Source: Lactuca virosa | Taxonomy: Eukaryota; Streptophyta; Magnoliopsida; Asterales; Asteraceae | Reading direction: 5' to 3' | DNA: 64,000 bases | NCBI GenBank assembly: GCA_928212115.1 | Contig: CAKMRJ010005523.1 | Location: 241,078,950-241,142,949 of the forward strand | Shown: in pieces, positions 21,351-32,816 of the stretch | How the letters are laid out: every line of letters starts with the position of its first letter | Numbering within the stretch: position 1 is the first letter of the stretch | Position numbers and translations under genes: made by a program | The notes under the pieces: generated by a model | The model's input: only the letters and a program-made list of their open reading frames with translations | Told to the model about the DNA's origin: nothing | Database searches by the model: none

Positions 21351-21793
21351 TGTAACATCTAAAAAATCACAACCAATTTAAACTTTTCAAAACAACCCAT
21401 TTGCTAATAAAAGTGTTTAGAAAACCATTGTTTCCATAACATTATTTAAAATTAGAGTCTACTAAGATCAACAACATAAAATCACGATGTGTACAATCAC
21501 GCATTCGCCTTGGCACGGTCCTCTGAAGTACCTGAAACCATAACAAAAAACTGTAAGCGAAAGCTTAGTGAGTACCCCCAAAGTACCACTACACAATATA
21601 CATATCATATATAAACAAGCATGATGGGTCCAATCGGTCATCGGACTGGAATACCCACAGTTCCACAGCCATCGGGCTGGATTATCCCTGGCCCAATCAG
21701 CCATCAGACTGGAATACCAACATACAATATGTCCACTCAGTCATTAGATTGGAATACCAATATAAAGCGGGCCCACTCAGTCATCAGAATCGA
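21351..21793 (-). repeat. LTR of the minus-strand gypsy, 3' (U5-side) part
   Basis: Runs from the insertion point of the large plus-strand element to the LTR end TGTTACA. Contains the acceptor-like block (21526-21582). Continues at 36874-38332. Confidence 0.85.
21526..21582 (-). promoter_or_regulatory. Acceptor-like LTR block
   Basis: Sense: ACTCACTAAGCTT, T-rich tract, TTTCAG/GTAC. One of seven copies. Confidence 0.55.
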
Positions 21794-22359
21794 TGTAACA
21801 TCCCGTTTATTAGATAAATAAATAGATAAAGATTAATAAATGAATAGTAGCCCTAAAATACATAATATTTATAAGGGTGTTGGTTCCGGGGAGTCAAATG
21901 ACATGACTTGGAGTTTCGGGAGTTAAAATGTAATTATCGGATTAGTTTGTAAAGAATTTTGGAGGTTGAGGGTTGTTTGGTAAATTCTGGATTTAAACTG
22001 AAAGGATTTTTAGAAGCTGGGGGCGGAATGGTAAATATTGGATTAAAGTTGAATAGATTTTATGGAGATAGGGGCTAAAGTGTAAGTTTTGGGCTTAAGT
22101 TGGAAAGGTTTTGTGGAGGAAGGACTAAACTCGTTAAAAAGGATGAAAGTTTGATATTGAACACGGGACTTGAACCTGACGATCTTCCCTTCCGTTTTAA
22201 GGTTGCTACTTCCAAACCCTAACCCTAATGATAAACAACAACCGCCACCTTATACCTCCTAGCCACCGGTCGCCGTCACCACCCATCTAGTTCATTTTTC
22301 CGACCAGCTAGCGGCCACCGAACGTTGACCATTCTTCTTCTTCTTCTTCTACTTCTTCA

Positions 22360-23160
22360 ACCACCACCGAAGGTGGAAGTCATCCAGCCACTGCCGAGCC
22401 CGCTGCCGCCTCTCCTTCGCCATTGAAACTCCACAACGTCGTTGTCGAAGACGCCGAAAAAGACGAGCGGTTGTTTTACAATGTTGCATCAGTCGTGGGG
22501 AAACCGAAAGACCGGCGATTACAGGGATCTATTGTGGTTCGGAGTCGGATCGCTACTTCTCTTCTCCATTTCTTGTTGCCGACGTGCCATTCCGCTGAAG
22601 ACAAAGTCGCTCCTGTCGTCGCTAATGTCGATCGTAACGCTGTTGTGGCCGGCTGTTAAACCACTGTTGTCGCCGCACACCACAAGTGAGTGATTGGGTT
22701 CGCTTTTCGAGCAAAGGACAGGTGTTTATACTTCTACTACTGTTGTCCGTACCGTGTGTGCTTTGGTTGGCCGGACACCACAAGAGGATCCATCACCACC
22801 ACCGGGAGGTGGTGGCTATCACCTCCGTCCACCTCCTGCCACCACAAGGGTGGCTGTGTGGGTGTGTGTGAGTGTGTGTGTTATATTATGTGTGTAATCT
22901 TTTAATAATACGTTGTATGTACATTATTTGGACGGAAACCCGAAGAAAACCCACCACCACCACCGTAAGGAGGTGGTTGCCGCCCTCTGCCGCCACCAGC
23001 CTCCGTGTTGGGTGGCAGTGTGTATTTGTATGATTAGATTACTATTTTGGATGTTTGATCAGGTTTTAGTTTAGAATCATAACCACCACCGTGAGGTGGT
23101 GGCCGCCGTCGTGAGTCGCCATTGACCACCACTACCCGAGGTGGTAGTGGGTGGTGCCCA
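22360..23160 (+). repeat. CCACC...GGTGG hairpin cluster in the LTR
   Basis: Repeated self-complementary words such as CCACCACCG-(N)-GGTGGTGG at about 22361, 22796, 22953, 23083 and 23128. The 3' LTR has the equivalent cluster at about 34715-35365, with one block missing. Confidence 0.75.
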
Positions 23161-23733
23161 ACTTAATTAATAATTAATTAATCTAAAACTTAACAAATAG
23201 ATTAATTGGAATATGATTGTGTTGGAAACCCTAATTAGGGTTTAGAAAACCCTAATTTGGCTTGGGCCTTGAGTTGGGCCTTTCAATTGGGCTTTGGTGA
23301 TTGGGCTACTGATGGACCATCCAAGAACAAGCATATGGACGAGAATATGTGAATTGGGCTTTAGGATAAGACCCATTGAGAAGGCTTGGGCCTAATTTGG
23401 AAAATTGGGCCATAAGTGGGCCATAATTGGGTTTTGAAGAATATGAGATATTGGACCATCGGAATGCCAAGCGTTGGACTAGAATAAATGGTTGGGCCTT
23501 AAGGTAAAACCATATAGAGGTTTGGGCCCAATTTGGAAAATTGGGCCATAGTTGGGCCTTGGTTGATTATTTGACTTTTGGGCCTTCAGAGTATGAGTTT
23601 GGGCCTTAATCTTGGACCAATCTAGGTTATGCATTGGAAACCCAAATGGTTAATTGGGTTTTGTTTTGATGTTGACAGCTTGGGGATCTATTAACCAGCA
23701 GACCGAGATTTATTTGCGGGACTTCAACAGTGC

Positions 23734-23787
23734 GAGGTGAGTCTTCTCCTATAGAAATGGGTCTAAGGCACCAACGTCGGCCCGGTT
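23734..23787 (+). promoter_or_regulatory. Splice-donor-like site plus AAGGCACCAA hairpin
   Basis: GAG/GTGAGT at 23734-23742, then TGGGTC...GGCCC stem with loop TAAGGCACCAACG. Confidence 0.6.
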
Positions 23788-23809
23788 ATGTATGTTAGTA
23801 TATGTTGGA

Positions 23810-24330
23810 CTTAGGTCCGATGTCGGGGTTAGCCCGATGTAGAATATATGTTTCCAGACCTCGGTCCGATGCCGGCGCAAGTCCGAGGAATGTTTGTATG
23901 CTTGATGTCTTTGTGATTTCTTGCATGTGTTTGCTTATATGTTCCGGGCTTCGGTCCGATGTCGGGGCAAGCCCAAGGAATTTTTAGCTTATATGTTATG
24001 TGTTATATGTTCCGGACCTCGGTCCGATGCCGGGGCAAGCCCGAGGAATGTTTATGTGCTTATGATATGTGTTTATGTTTTATGTTTGTGGATATGATAT
24101 ATGTATACCGGACTTCGGTCCGATGTCGGGCAGGGCCCGATGCCAGATGCGGTCCGATGTCGGGTAAGCCGATGTCAGGCGGTGCCCGATGTAGTGGGTA
24201 GCCCCAAGTTATGTTTATGTTAAATGCATTGTTGATATGTTTATATGTATACCGGATTCCGGTCCGATGTTGGGCAGGGCCCGATGCTGGATGAGTCCGA
24301 TGCGGGGCGGGGCCCGATGTAGCGGGCAAG
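23810..24330 (+). repeat. GGTCCGATGTCGGG repeat array in the LTR
   Basis: About nine units. The earlier ones form hairpins CCTCGG...CCGAGG around TCCGATGCCGGGGCAAG; later ones are shorter. Same array in the 3' LTR at about 36060-36570. Lies within the interval between donor-like and acceptor-like blocks. Confidence 0.8.
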
Positions 24331-24369
24331 GCCCAATGTATGATGTGTATGGTATGTGGTAGTTTTGGG

Positions 24370-24423
24370 GAGACTCACTAAGCTTCGTGCTTACATTTTT
24401 CAGTTTTGGTTTCAGGTACTTCG
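24370..24423 (+). promoter_or_regulatory. Acceptor-like LTR block
   Basis: ACTCACTAAGCTT (branch-site-like), T-rich tract, GGTTTCAG/GTACTTC with AG ending at 24415. Confidence 0.6.
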
Positions 24424-24622
24424 ATTTTCAAAAGAGGAGCTCGGGATGATTGCAGTGCACACACCATTTGTTTAGCCTAGGATGTTTATACTCCGATATA
24501 TTTTGACATTGCATGATATTTTGAGATACATTATTTATGATTGTTATACGATGTTTGATGACTATAGTTTTCTTAATAATTAAAAAAACGAAATTTTTGG
24601 ATATTTCTAGGATGTTTCAAGT

Positions 24623-24634
24623 TGGTATCAGAGT
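24623..24634 (+). other. Primer-binding site of the large gypsy element
   Basis: TGGTATCAGAGT three bases after the LTR end. Confidence 0.9.
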
Positions 24635-25632
24635 CTTAGTTTTAGGGATTCGGGCACACTCTCGGGTGTGTCTGGACTCAAACTGAGGACTTGGTATGAA
24701 AATTTTCAAAAGAAAATCATTTTTATAAAAAGAATCTTGAAAAGAGAAAAGAATTTTGAAAAGAGGAAAAGCACTTTAAAAAGAGAAAAGGGTGTGGTGC
24801 ATACAATCAGCCGAGCTCAAGTAAGTACTCCCAAATTACCCATACAAGTTTATGTTATGATATGTGTATCAGCTTTATGAGAACTGCATGCTAGATTAGG
24901 ACTAAGGATCTAGGAAGCATGCCTTATGTGCCTGTTATATGTGTATCAACTTTATGATAACTGCATGCTAGATTAGGACTAACAATCTAGGAAGGATGCC
25001 TTATGTGCCTGTTATATGTGTATGAGCTTTATGAACTACATGCTAGTACTGATTAGTCAGTGATATGATGGACTTATTAGGATATGCTTGATTATGTTTA
25101 CTTAATGCCCGAATGTTGTTTGCTTTGTGCTTTTAGGAGTTCTAGTTATCTTTAGCTAACTAGTTGACGAATATGTTAAGTTATATATTACGAGGATTAA
25201 ATAATTTCATAAGGTTAGGTTTAGCTCTATTTCCCAGCTCTTGTCTAAGTCCAACCGTTGTAGGGTAGGACCCCTCGTTCGAAGAATTATCAACTCTTAG
25301 TGATATGTAATGGTATTCGCGAGCTAGTTAGGGGAAGATAGTAGGGAATTCTTATGCAACTGATGGCAGAAAGTGGATTGGTGATTACCCTAGGGCAAGC
25401 CTAGGATGAGAGTAGCAGAGAGCAGTAGCAGTAGATGGGACTTGGTGGAGTCAAGGCAGTTCTTGAGGAAAGTACGGATAGATGTGGAAGGTAGTATGGG
25501 CCCGTACTATTGAAAGCAGAGGATCCGTACTCGAATCAAGGAAGGCTGATATGAACCCATGAAACTTGTAGTGTGTGAGATCCCTCGAGTTATGATGAGT
25601 ATTCTGATGATTGTTATGGTATATTTCCGAGT
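24635..25632 (+). other. Untranslated leader of the large gypsy element
   Basis: No ORF of note. Contains a tandem duplication around 'atgtgtatcaactttatgagaactgcatgctagattagg' near 24860-25060 (three imperfect copies) and the palindromic hairpin just before gag. Confidence 0.65.
25471..25531 (+). promoter_or_regulatory. Palindromic leader hairpin before gag (candidate dimerisation signal), copy 2
   Basis: Outer stem AGTACGGAT (25471-25479) with ATCCGTACT (25523-25531); inner palindrome GTAGTATGGGCCCGTACTAT at 25491-25510. About 100 nt before the gag start at 25633. Confidence 0.75.
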
Positions 25633-26560
25633 ATGGTGACGCTACGTGGTAGACTAGATGGCAGTTCTAGAGTCGGCGAGGGATCAGGCTCGGACTCTGG
25701 AGCCGGGCAGCTCGATGATCAGATGAGGGAGTTCATTCCATCTGAGATTACGTACAGTATCACTTACCAGACTCCCGTGATCTTCGGTATGGTCAAGGAG
25801 GGCATTTTGGAGATTCTTGATGAGAAGCGGAGTGCATTCCGCACTGAGATAGCGGCCATGATAGGGACGCGTGCGTTGATTATTCGGGAGTTCAGAGCTT
25901 CTGAAGCTCCAGATTTCTATGGGGATAGGGACCCCATCGCTAGCAGCAGATGGTTGGCAGATGTTGCCAACACTTTTCGTACCAGCCATTGCCCGAGAGG
26001 GACAGGTCTGACTTACTTCCTGCCTCCTAAAGGACAGGGCACGTGATTGACGGGAAGAGGTTGGTAGTGAGTTGGGTGATGATGTGGTCGATGCTATGTC
26101 ATGGGATGACTTCTAGACCGGATTCCGGGTAGAGTTTGCCCAGGCGATTGAGGCGCAGCAGTTGGCGCAAGAGTTGTTAGATCTCCGCCAGACTACAGAA
26201 ACTGTGACAGAGATCACTGCCAAGTCTCAAGAGAGAGCTGATTTGGTACCGCAGTATGCAGTAGATGAGGAAATGAAGAGGGTAAGGTATCATGACATAC
26301 TGCAGAATGATAGTAGGGAGATCGTGAGTATCTCGGGTGCGAGACCCTGATTGATGCGACTTCTAGAGCCCGATAATGGGATATACAGTTGGAGCACATA
26401 GGGAAGCGGGAACCAGATCAGTTGCATATATTGGAGGGTCTTGGGAAGAGACCCAAGATTTCATATCAGCTTTTGAGAGGCCAGCAGGACCAGATTCAGT
26501 GCAGCACGTGCGGAAAGTTGCATGATGGAGTATTTCGTTCCAAGGGTTTGAGTAAGTGTA
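25633..26560 (+). pseudogene. gag: gypsy gag (broken)
   Basis: The ATG at 25633 opens MVTLRGRLDGSSRVGEG. The capsid-like blocks REFRASEAPDFYGDRDPI, SSRWLADVANTF (to about 25990) and LAQELLDLRQTTETVTEIT (about 26165) are recognisable. The frame is interrupted near 26043, 26115 and 26348. A degraded cysteine motif CSTCGKLHDGVF follows at about 26505. It matches the gag of the fragment at 52380-52930 and the minus-strand element. Confidence 0.85.
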
Positions 26561-27855
26561 ACTCTGGGTTTATCCTCTGTTTGTGTTTGAATTATATTTT
26601 CAAAAGATGTCATATGCCAATTGCATACCGAGAATTATTAGCGGATAGCGAAAGGTCATTCCCCTAATTGCAGGATTGGGAGTGTACAACGTCATTTTGG
26701 GTTATGGTCGAGATCAGATCAGGGGTGTTCTGTGGAAGTTTTACAGTCAGGGTTCTGCAAGATGGTTATCCAGCATCGATAGGATTTGGTGGTCCTAGTA
26801 ATCGTTACTGATTGGCTAGTAAAGGAGCACTAGTTGGTAAGAGCTTATTGTCATCGGATCGATCATTGGAAAGTGAGAAGTATTGGAAATTCTTCAATTT
26901 TCATGTATTGTGAAGGCTTAGTCGAACCTAAGTGGGGGAGAATCGTCTAGGGATTCAGAAGCAGGATCAGTTTTGAAACTGGGATAAGTTTCGCATCCTT
27001 GTCAGAAGGAAGACGGCGCAGGCGGCTGCATGGAATGAGGATAGTGTGAGTTGAAAGTTCGGAAAACTTTTCGGTAATAAGATCGCGTTCTCGGAATGTT
27101 TGATAGCCAGTTTCAGGGAATCAGGTTGGGGATTCCAATCAGGACATGGGTTCAGTGTTGGATGTTAAGTCGTGTGTAGGCTCGACGCTGGATGTGCTCG
27201 GATTAGTAATCAGCGATTGAGACATCGTGGAAAGTGTTGTAAGACTGCGGGATAGCCGTAGTATTCACTAGCAGTCAGATAGTGTGGAAAGTGTTATAAG
27301 TCTGCGAGTGTAGCCGTAGCATTCTCAAGGTTAGCAGATAGTGATAGAAGTGTTGTAAGTCTACGGGTGTAGCCGTAGTATTCACAAGGTTAGCAGATAG
27401 TGCTAGATGTGTTGTAAGTATGTGGGTGTAGCCGCAACATTCACAACATTAGCAGATAGTGCTAGAAGTGTTGCAAGTCTGCGGGTGTAGCAGTAGCATT
27501 CACAAGGTTGTCAGATAGTGCTAGAGTGTTGTAAGTCTGCGGGTGTAGCCGTAGCATTCACTAGGTTAATAGATAGCATGGGTGTGTTGTTAAAACGCGA
27601 AAGGAATATAGTAGTACCCACAAGTTCTGGTGCAGCAGTGAGGGCGTGGCAAATCCATGGACTGGTTTATGGAATTCCCCAGATGAATTAGACCTGGTTG
27701 AGCCAGTGATAAGACCGTAGGAACGCCACTACAGTCATGGGATCAATGAAGTAATGGACCATATAAGGTCGTTTGTAGGATAAGGCTACCTTTTGGTCAT
27801 GTAACATTCACCTTTAGCCTTAGATTTGGTGACGTCAGGATTCAACGTATGGGCC
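26561..27855 (+). other. Non-coding internal region of the large gypsy element
   Basis: No pol domain readable on either strand; contains the 59-bp minisatellite. Confidence 0.6.
27234..27585 (+). repeat. 59-bp tandem repeat, about six copies
   Basis: Copies begin GTGTTGTAAG at 27234, 27291, 27350, 27409, 27468 and 27526. Core words are CTGCGGGTGTAGCCGTAGC and GCAGATAGTGCTAGA. Copies differ by scattered substitutions. Confidence 0.92.
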
Positions 27856-28275
27856 CGAGCTGTCACACCCCCAAACCAGAACGGCGGAAACATTCGGGGG
27901 CGGAGGACTTCATGTAAGTATCACAACACATGCAATATAGTAATCAAAGTACAAACAACCATTGTATTAATAAGTATAAGTTTTACATAAGTGTTTAACC
28001 ATTACATATTCAAACATCAAAGTAGATACAGTAGAAGACAAGAGTCGCAGTACGGTACTAGATAGTCTTCCCAAAAGCTTCAGGAGTGTACCTGTCTACT
28101 GGATTCCTGAGAATACAAGTTATTTTGAAAGAGTAGATCAGCATTTAAGCTGGTGAGTTCATAAGTATTTTAGTTATATAAAGTATACTCTAAGTTCTTG
28201 GAAAAGTTCGCTGGTTCCTCCAGAAAATCCTATATTTCCTGATGTGATAAAATGATAACCTCAATAGTTCCCTCT

Positions 28276-28452
28276 GCAATTACTTAGTTTATACTAGTTA
28301 TATATAACCTAATATCGAATGGACAGTTAAATGGGTGTATCTGCCCTAAGCCCACAACCAAACAAGGAACAGGAACTAAGGCGGAAGTCACACATTTCAC
28401 TGTCAATCGAGTATTACTTATATATAACTCTGATGTATAAACTAAGGAATTA
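28276..28452 (-). promoter_or_regulatory. Foldback hairpin with CCTTGTTTGGTTGTGG loop, copy A
   Basis: Arms of about 50 nt (caattacttagtttatac with gtataaactaaggaatt; gttatatataa with ttatatataac). The loop on the sense strand contains CCTTGTTTGGTTGTGGGCTT. Confidence 0.82.
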
Positions 28453-29403
28453 TAGAATTAGCCACTAAAGGTCCTTTATGTTATACAAGTTTAAAGAGAG
28501 TGAATGACTAAGTTCCATCTGATAAGTAGTTTTAAATCCCCATAAAACCGTTTCTGAATAGTAGTTTTAAATCCCCATAAAACTGTTTCTGAATAGTAGT
28601 TTTAAATCCCCATAAAACCGTTCCATTTGTAAAAGTAGTTTAATCCCATAAACCGTTTCATTTGTAAAAGTATTCTTAGTTATATCCGTTCTACAGTATA
28701 TTTGCTATACTTGAAAATATTATATTATCCATAATACTGATTTGTGGTTTTAAACGTTCCAAAACCAAAAGTACAAGTATATTTGCTATACTTGATTTCA
28801 TGATACGTAGTTTTTACTATAAATAAAAACTAACAGAAGGTATATTTGGTCAGTAAAATAGATATGATGTAATTATCTTTTCTTAGTGTTTTAAGAGAAG
28901 TATATTACTAAGTAATTTAATCGTTGTTTTATCCATGTGAGTTCTATTAACCATACTAGTATGACTGATGTGCCTGATGCGACGTTCTTCAGGCGTCGGA
29001 AATGATATGAAATTTGTCACCCTAGGCCTGCCGGCCAAACTGTAGCGAACAGTTAAGGTGCGGGATTGTCAGTCCCGTATAGATCTATACACAAATTCAC
29101 GCTCTCCCTCCAGGAGATTCTGGTTAATAAGTCAGGACTTAAGGTCGTACTTAGATAAGTACACCATGAAGAGTCTCACAAATTTATTGTTTCAACGAAA
29201 TTACGAGTAATACAGTGGAAAAAGCCTTTTAACAGTAATGATGAAACTTTTCCATATATAAGTTTAAGATCATTGATATTGAGAATTGACTCATAAATTA
29301 TACCTATTATAATTTATATGTTCTATCTTATTAGCATGATTTCTCATGGATGAACACATTTGCTCAGCATGATACAAAGGTAATGATACCGAATGAAGTA
29401 ACC

Positions 29404-29570
29404 TTTTATATTCCCATATGTATAACGTATATAATTAAGAAGGAAACGACCTTCGGACAATTAACCTCACCTCAAATCCACATCCAAATAAGGAAAATGA
29501 GATAAGGCAACTCTTTAGTCCTAAGCCCTTTAAGTTTTATTTATATACTTATACATATATGAATATGATA
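29404..29570 (-). promoter_or_regulatory. Foldback hairpin, copy B (diverged loop)
   Basis: Arms ttttatattcccatatgtataa with ttatacatatatgaatat; sense loop CCTTATTTGGATGTGGATTT. Confidence 0.7.
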
Positions 29571-30414
29571 TTGATAATTATAATTTGAAATAGTTTATAA
29601 AACCTTTTTTCAAAGAATTTAACAATATTAAAAGAGGTTACATGGCTTTAAAGATTTAACATGGCTTAAAGTCATTTTGGAAGTATTTGGTAATCCTTAA
29701 AAGCATAAGGAAACCCTTTGTGTGATTATTATCACATACAATTATTAACACAATTTAGATTGTGTTCAACTTGTATTCCCCCCCCCCCCCCCTAAAAAGC
29801 ATTTAAAACCATTTAAAAATGTATATTATAGGGGTATGAACTCACTTGATAAGTGGTGATTTGGGCAGCGTTTCGTTTCTATAGATGATCTTTCTCGAAG
29901 AAACCGCGAGTTTTTAATTAAAAACCAGGCTTTACGCGGGCAACACTTCAACTGGAAAGAGGTTAGCTTCTCGAGAATTCAGGGGCTTCGGGGCTTGCTT
30001 CGGGTTTTAGATATGATACCGGGGCTTTAGGGGGTTGTAAGAAAGTTTAAAGGAGTGAAAAATGTGAAAAAGGGTGAACTTTGGTGTAAAAAGGTTATGA
30101 AAGTTCTCGGTTTAACATAATCTACAACTTTCATTTAGATTGTTATGGCTAAAAAGCCTTTTATCGAAAATTCACATTTTACATTGAATAGTGTTTTGCC
30201 GGTTTTTTCGCGGATCTTCGATTGTTCATAACTTCTTCGTTATAACTCGGATTTCAGTGTTCTTTATATTTTTGGAAACCTTGTTACAATATCTACCACT
30301 TTGTTCATCCCAATTACGATTATTGATCAATTTATTTTTGACCTAAATTTGACTGGTGTTACATTATCCCCCTTTAGAGGGAATTTCGTCCCGAAATTAA
30401 GTCTAAAGTGATAC

Positions 30415-31445
30415 TCATGGACTAGGGAAAAGATGTGGATATTTTCGTTTCATATAATCTTCCCCTTCCCAAGTGAATTCAGGTCCCCGGTTTGTAATCC
30501 AGCAAACCTTCACTATCGGGATAAGACTTTGCTTGGTTCTTTTGATTTCCCTATCCATGAGTTCTATTGGTTCTTCTACAAAGTGTAGACTTATGTTTAA
30601 CTTGATTTCATCGAGTGGAATAACAAATGTTTCATCGGATAGATACCTCTTTAGATTAGATATGTGAAAGGTGGGATGAATGTTATTAAGTTTTTGTGGT
30701 AGTTTAATTTTATAAGCTACAAGACCGATTCTGGAAAGAATCTCGAATGGTCCTATGTACCTTGGATTTAGTATTCCACGCTTTCTTAAGCGTATCTTGC
30801 CCTTCCGGGGTGAGACCTTCATATGACAAGGTCACCAACCTGGAATTCCAAGCGTTTTCTCTTATCAAAGGCGTAGCTTTTCTGATTAACTCTGGAAGCT
30901 TCATGTCGCTTCTTGATTCGTATTCTCTTTTTGGTAGTCTCTTGGAATAATTCCGGTCCAGCGAAGGTGCTGTGTGGAAATTGGACCTCTAGCTAGTTGC
31001 GTGTCACCTAATTTAGTCCACTGCAGATAGGATCTGAACTTGCGACCACAGAAGGGTTCGAATGGAGCAACTTAAATGCTAGCAGGATAAAGGACTTGAC
31101 TAATTGGTAAATGGGTATCCCAAACTTTACCAAAGTCGATCATATATGCTCATGACTATTCTAGTTCCCAGATATTTCTGAAGTGACTGCCTGAACAGGG
31201 AGATGATTCTATTATCTCAACGGAGATAACAGATATTAGAACACCATGCACTCTGACTAATCTCTCTAACACACGTTCTAGTTATCTTCTCTATTTGCCT
31301 GTTTCTTCAAAATTATAGGAAGTGCGCGGACTTGGCTAATTTGTCGACGATCACCCAAAATGGCATCAAGTCCACCTGTTGCCTTGGTAACTTGATTATA
31401 AAGCCCATTGATCCGCTACCACTTCCACTCAGGTATCTCCGGTTG
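30415..31445 (-). pseudogene. gypsy integrase remnant
   Basis: The integrase C-terminal part is clear at 30822-30415: RYIGPFEILSRIG, NIHPTFHISNLKRYL, and a final chromodomain-like WEGEDYMKRKYPHLF. Upstream, from 31445, the catalytic core is badly decayed: PEWKW and DAILG are readable but the first catalytic Asp block reads INGLY. Frameshifts and stops are frequent. Confidence 0.8.
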
Positions 31446-31490
31446 TTGTAGTAAGCATGTGGCTTTTGCCTCGATAAGACTCATACTTGG

Positions 31491-31680
31491 CTCATCTATC
31501 ATCACCTCATGTATACGAGTCATATATAATTTAGATTGACAAAACGTTCGGTTGGGTGGCTCTGCCCCAAGTCCACAGCCATATAAGGAACAGGAAATAG
31601 GGCGGAATCACACATCCTAAATCTTGTTGAGTCTAAATTATATGCCACTCTTGTGTATACATTTAGCAATGATAGATTAG
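31491..31680 (-). promoter_or_regulatory. Foldback hairpin, copy C
   Basis: Arms include gtatacgagtcatatataat paired with attatatgccactcttgtgtatac, and ctcatctatcat with atgatagattag. Sense loop CCTTATATGGCTGTGGACTT. Lies in pol position of a pol-deleted element. Confidence 0.8.
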
Positions 31681-32226
31681 TCTAATGAGTTCTTAGTCTC
31701 TATTCTTGAACTTGACCTGCGGTACAATGATTTTCCTATGACATCTAATGGGGTACTTCGGTGGTTACTGACTTCTGAAACTTCTTTGGTGCTTTTTGCT
31801 TCAAGTTTCCTGTCTACTGAGTAGGCTAGGAGGTGGGGTATCCTTCGCATGGGTACTTCTGAAGTTTTGAAATGAGAGATGACCTAAGGGTTTGCGTTAT
31901 GGATTGGAAGAATTTCATCTTACGGCTGATTAAGGAAAAAGTTCTCTTACACAGTATAAGAATTTTCACATGGTAAGGACCAGGCCAAACCATGTCGAAT
32001 GAGGATGTCGGAAATTTTCTTGACGAAATAGATATTAAGTCGTTCTGGGGGAAATGATTACTAGGATAATGAACTATCCTATGTACCTAAGTTTTCAGCG
32101 CTTCCGGTTTTATTTTGTTATTACTGTTACGAATCCCGTTTTTTATTCGAAATTGGCGGGTACTACCAATACAAGGGTTCTGATAATTTGAAATTATGAA
32201 CTTCCATGAAATGATCCTTACTAGGT

Positions 32227-32410
32227 CTCTCTATAATCGCTTGGTGTATACAAGTCATGTATAATTAAGATTGGTAAGACCTTTAACTGAGCAACCCTGC
32301 CCTAAATCCAAAACCAAACAAGGAACAGGAAATGAGACGGGATTACTCACTCTAAGTCTACAAATCTTAATTATAAATGACCCTTATGTATACACTAAGC
32401 CATCATAGCT
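32227..32410 (-). promoter_or_regulatory. Foldback hairpin, copy D
   Basis: Arms include tggtgtatacaag and tataattaagat with their complements. Sense loop CCTTGTTTGGTTTTGGATTT. Confidence 0.8.
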
Positions 32411-32486
32411 TACCTGTTAGGGTTTCAAATTTTATATGAATGTTGTGATTTAATTTGAACGGGAGAGTAATCATAATTATAGATAA

Positions 32487-32816
32487 TTATTGGGGTTTGG
32501 AAGCGTACCAAAAATATAGAAGGGTTCTTTGATGTCTTCCCATGTATTGGGGCCAAACTTCTCCTGCTACCCCGTCGTTCTTCTCTGTTGGACAGTCCCT
32601 CTTGTAATGTCCTATTTCACCACAAAGGTGACATATTGGAATGGTTCTAACATTGGTAGTTGAAGTGATGAACTCAACCGAAGTTCTACAGATGATGGTA
32701 GTTGCACTTGCTGTAGGTGCACCATGCGATTTTTCTCGTGGCCGAAGGTGCACCATGCGATTTTTCCCGGTTCTCAAGATTTTTCGATTTTTGTGCCCAA
32801 AACTTGCGAAATTCAT
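32487..32816 (-). pseudogene. gypsy gag nucleocapsid fragment
   Basis: CCHC knuckle CHLCGEIGHYKRDC at about 32590-32635 on the minus strand, followed by PQYMGRHQRT. The upstream part contains a short duplication around 'cgcatggtgcacct'. Only the knuckle end of Gag is left. Confidence 0.78.

Larger units (their letters stand above)
21794..24619 (+). repeat. 5' LTR of the large gypsy element
   Basis: 2826 bp. Sections: telo-box-like aaaccctaaccctaa (22217); GC-rich stretch with CCACC/GGTGG hairpins (22360-23160); long gggcc/ttgggcc-rich stretch (23260-23660); donor-like block (23734-23787); GGTCCGATGTCGGG repeats (23810-24330); acceptor-like block (24370-24423). Short ORFs in the GC-rich part are not conserved as proteins between the two LTRs. 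Confidence 0.93.
27861..30363 (-). repeat. 3' LTR of the nested minus-strand gypsy
   Basis: About 2.5 kb, minus-strand start TGTAACACC at 30363 preceded by polypurine tract (complement of tatccccctttagaggg at 30365-30380). Includes a poly-C run of 15 at 29778-29792 (plus strand), foldback hairpins A and B and an acceptor-like block at about 28080-28165. Confidence 0.88.

Noticed and set aside
22217..22232. Telomere-like aaaccctaaccctaa in LTRs (also 34574, 15962)
   Set aside because: Only two repeat units each, in promoter-proximal LTR positions; better read as telo-box promoter words than telomeric DNA.
22423..22905. ORFs of 60-83 residues in the large LTR (and 34728-35328)
   Set aside because: The two LTR copies do not keep the same frames or products, and the proteins are repetitive His/Pro/Thr translations of CCACC repeats.
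27234..27585. Regular tandem units suggesting a CRISPR array
   Set aside because: Units are contiguous without unique spacers, and the sequence is a plant genome.
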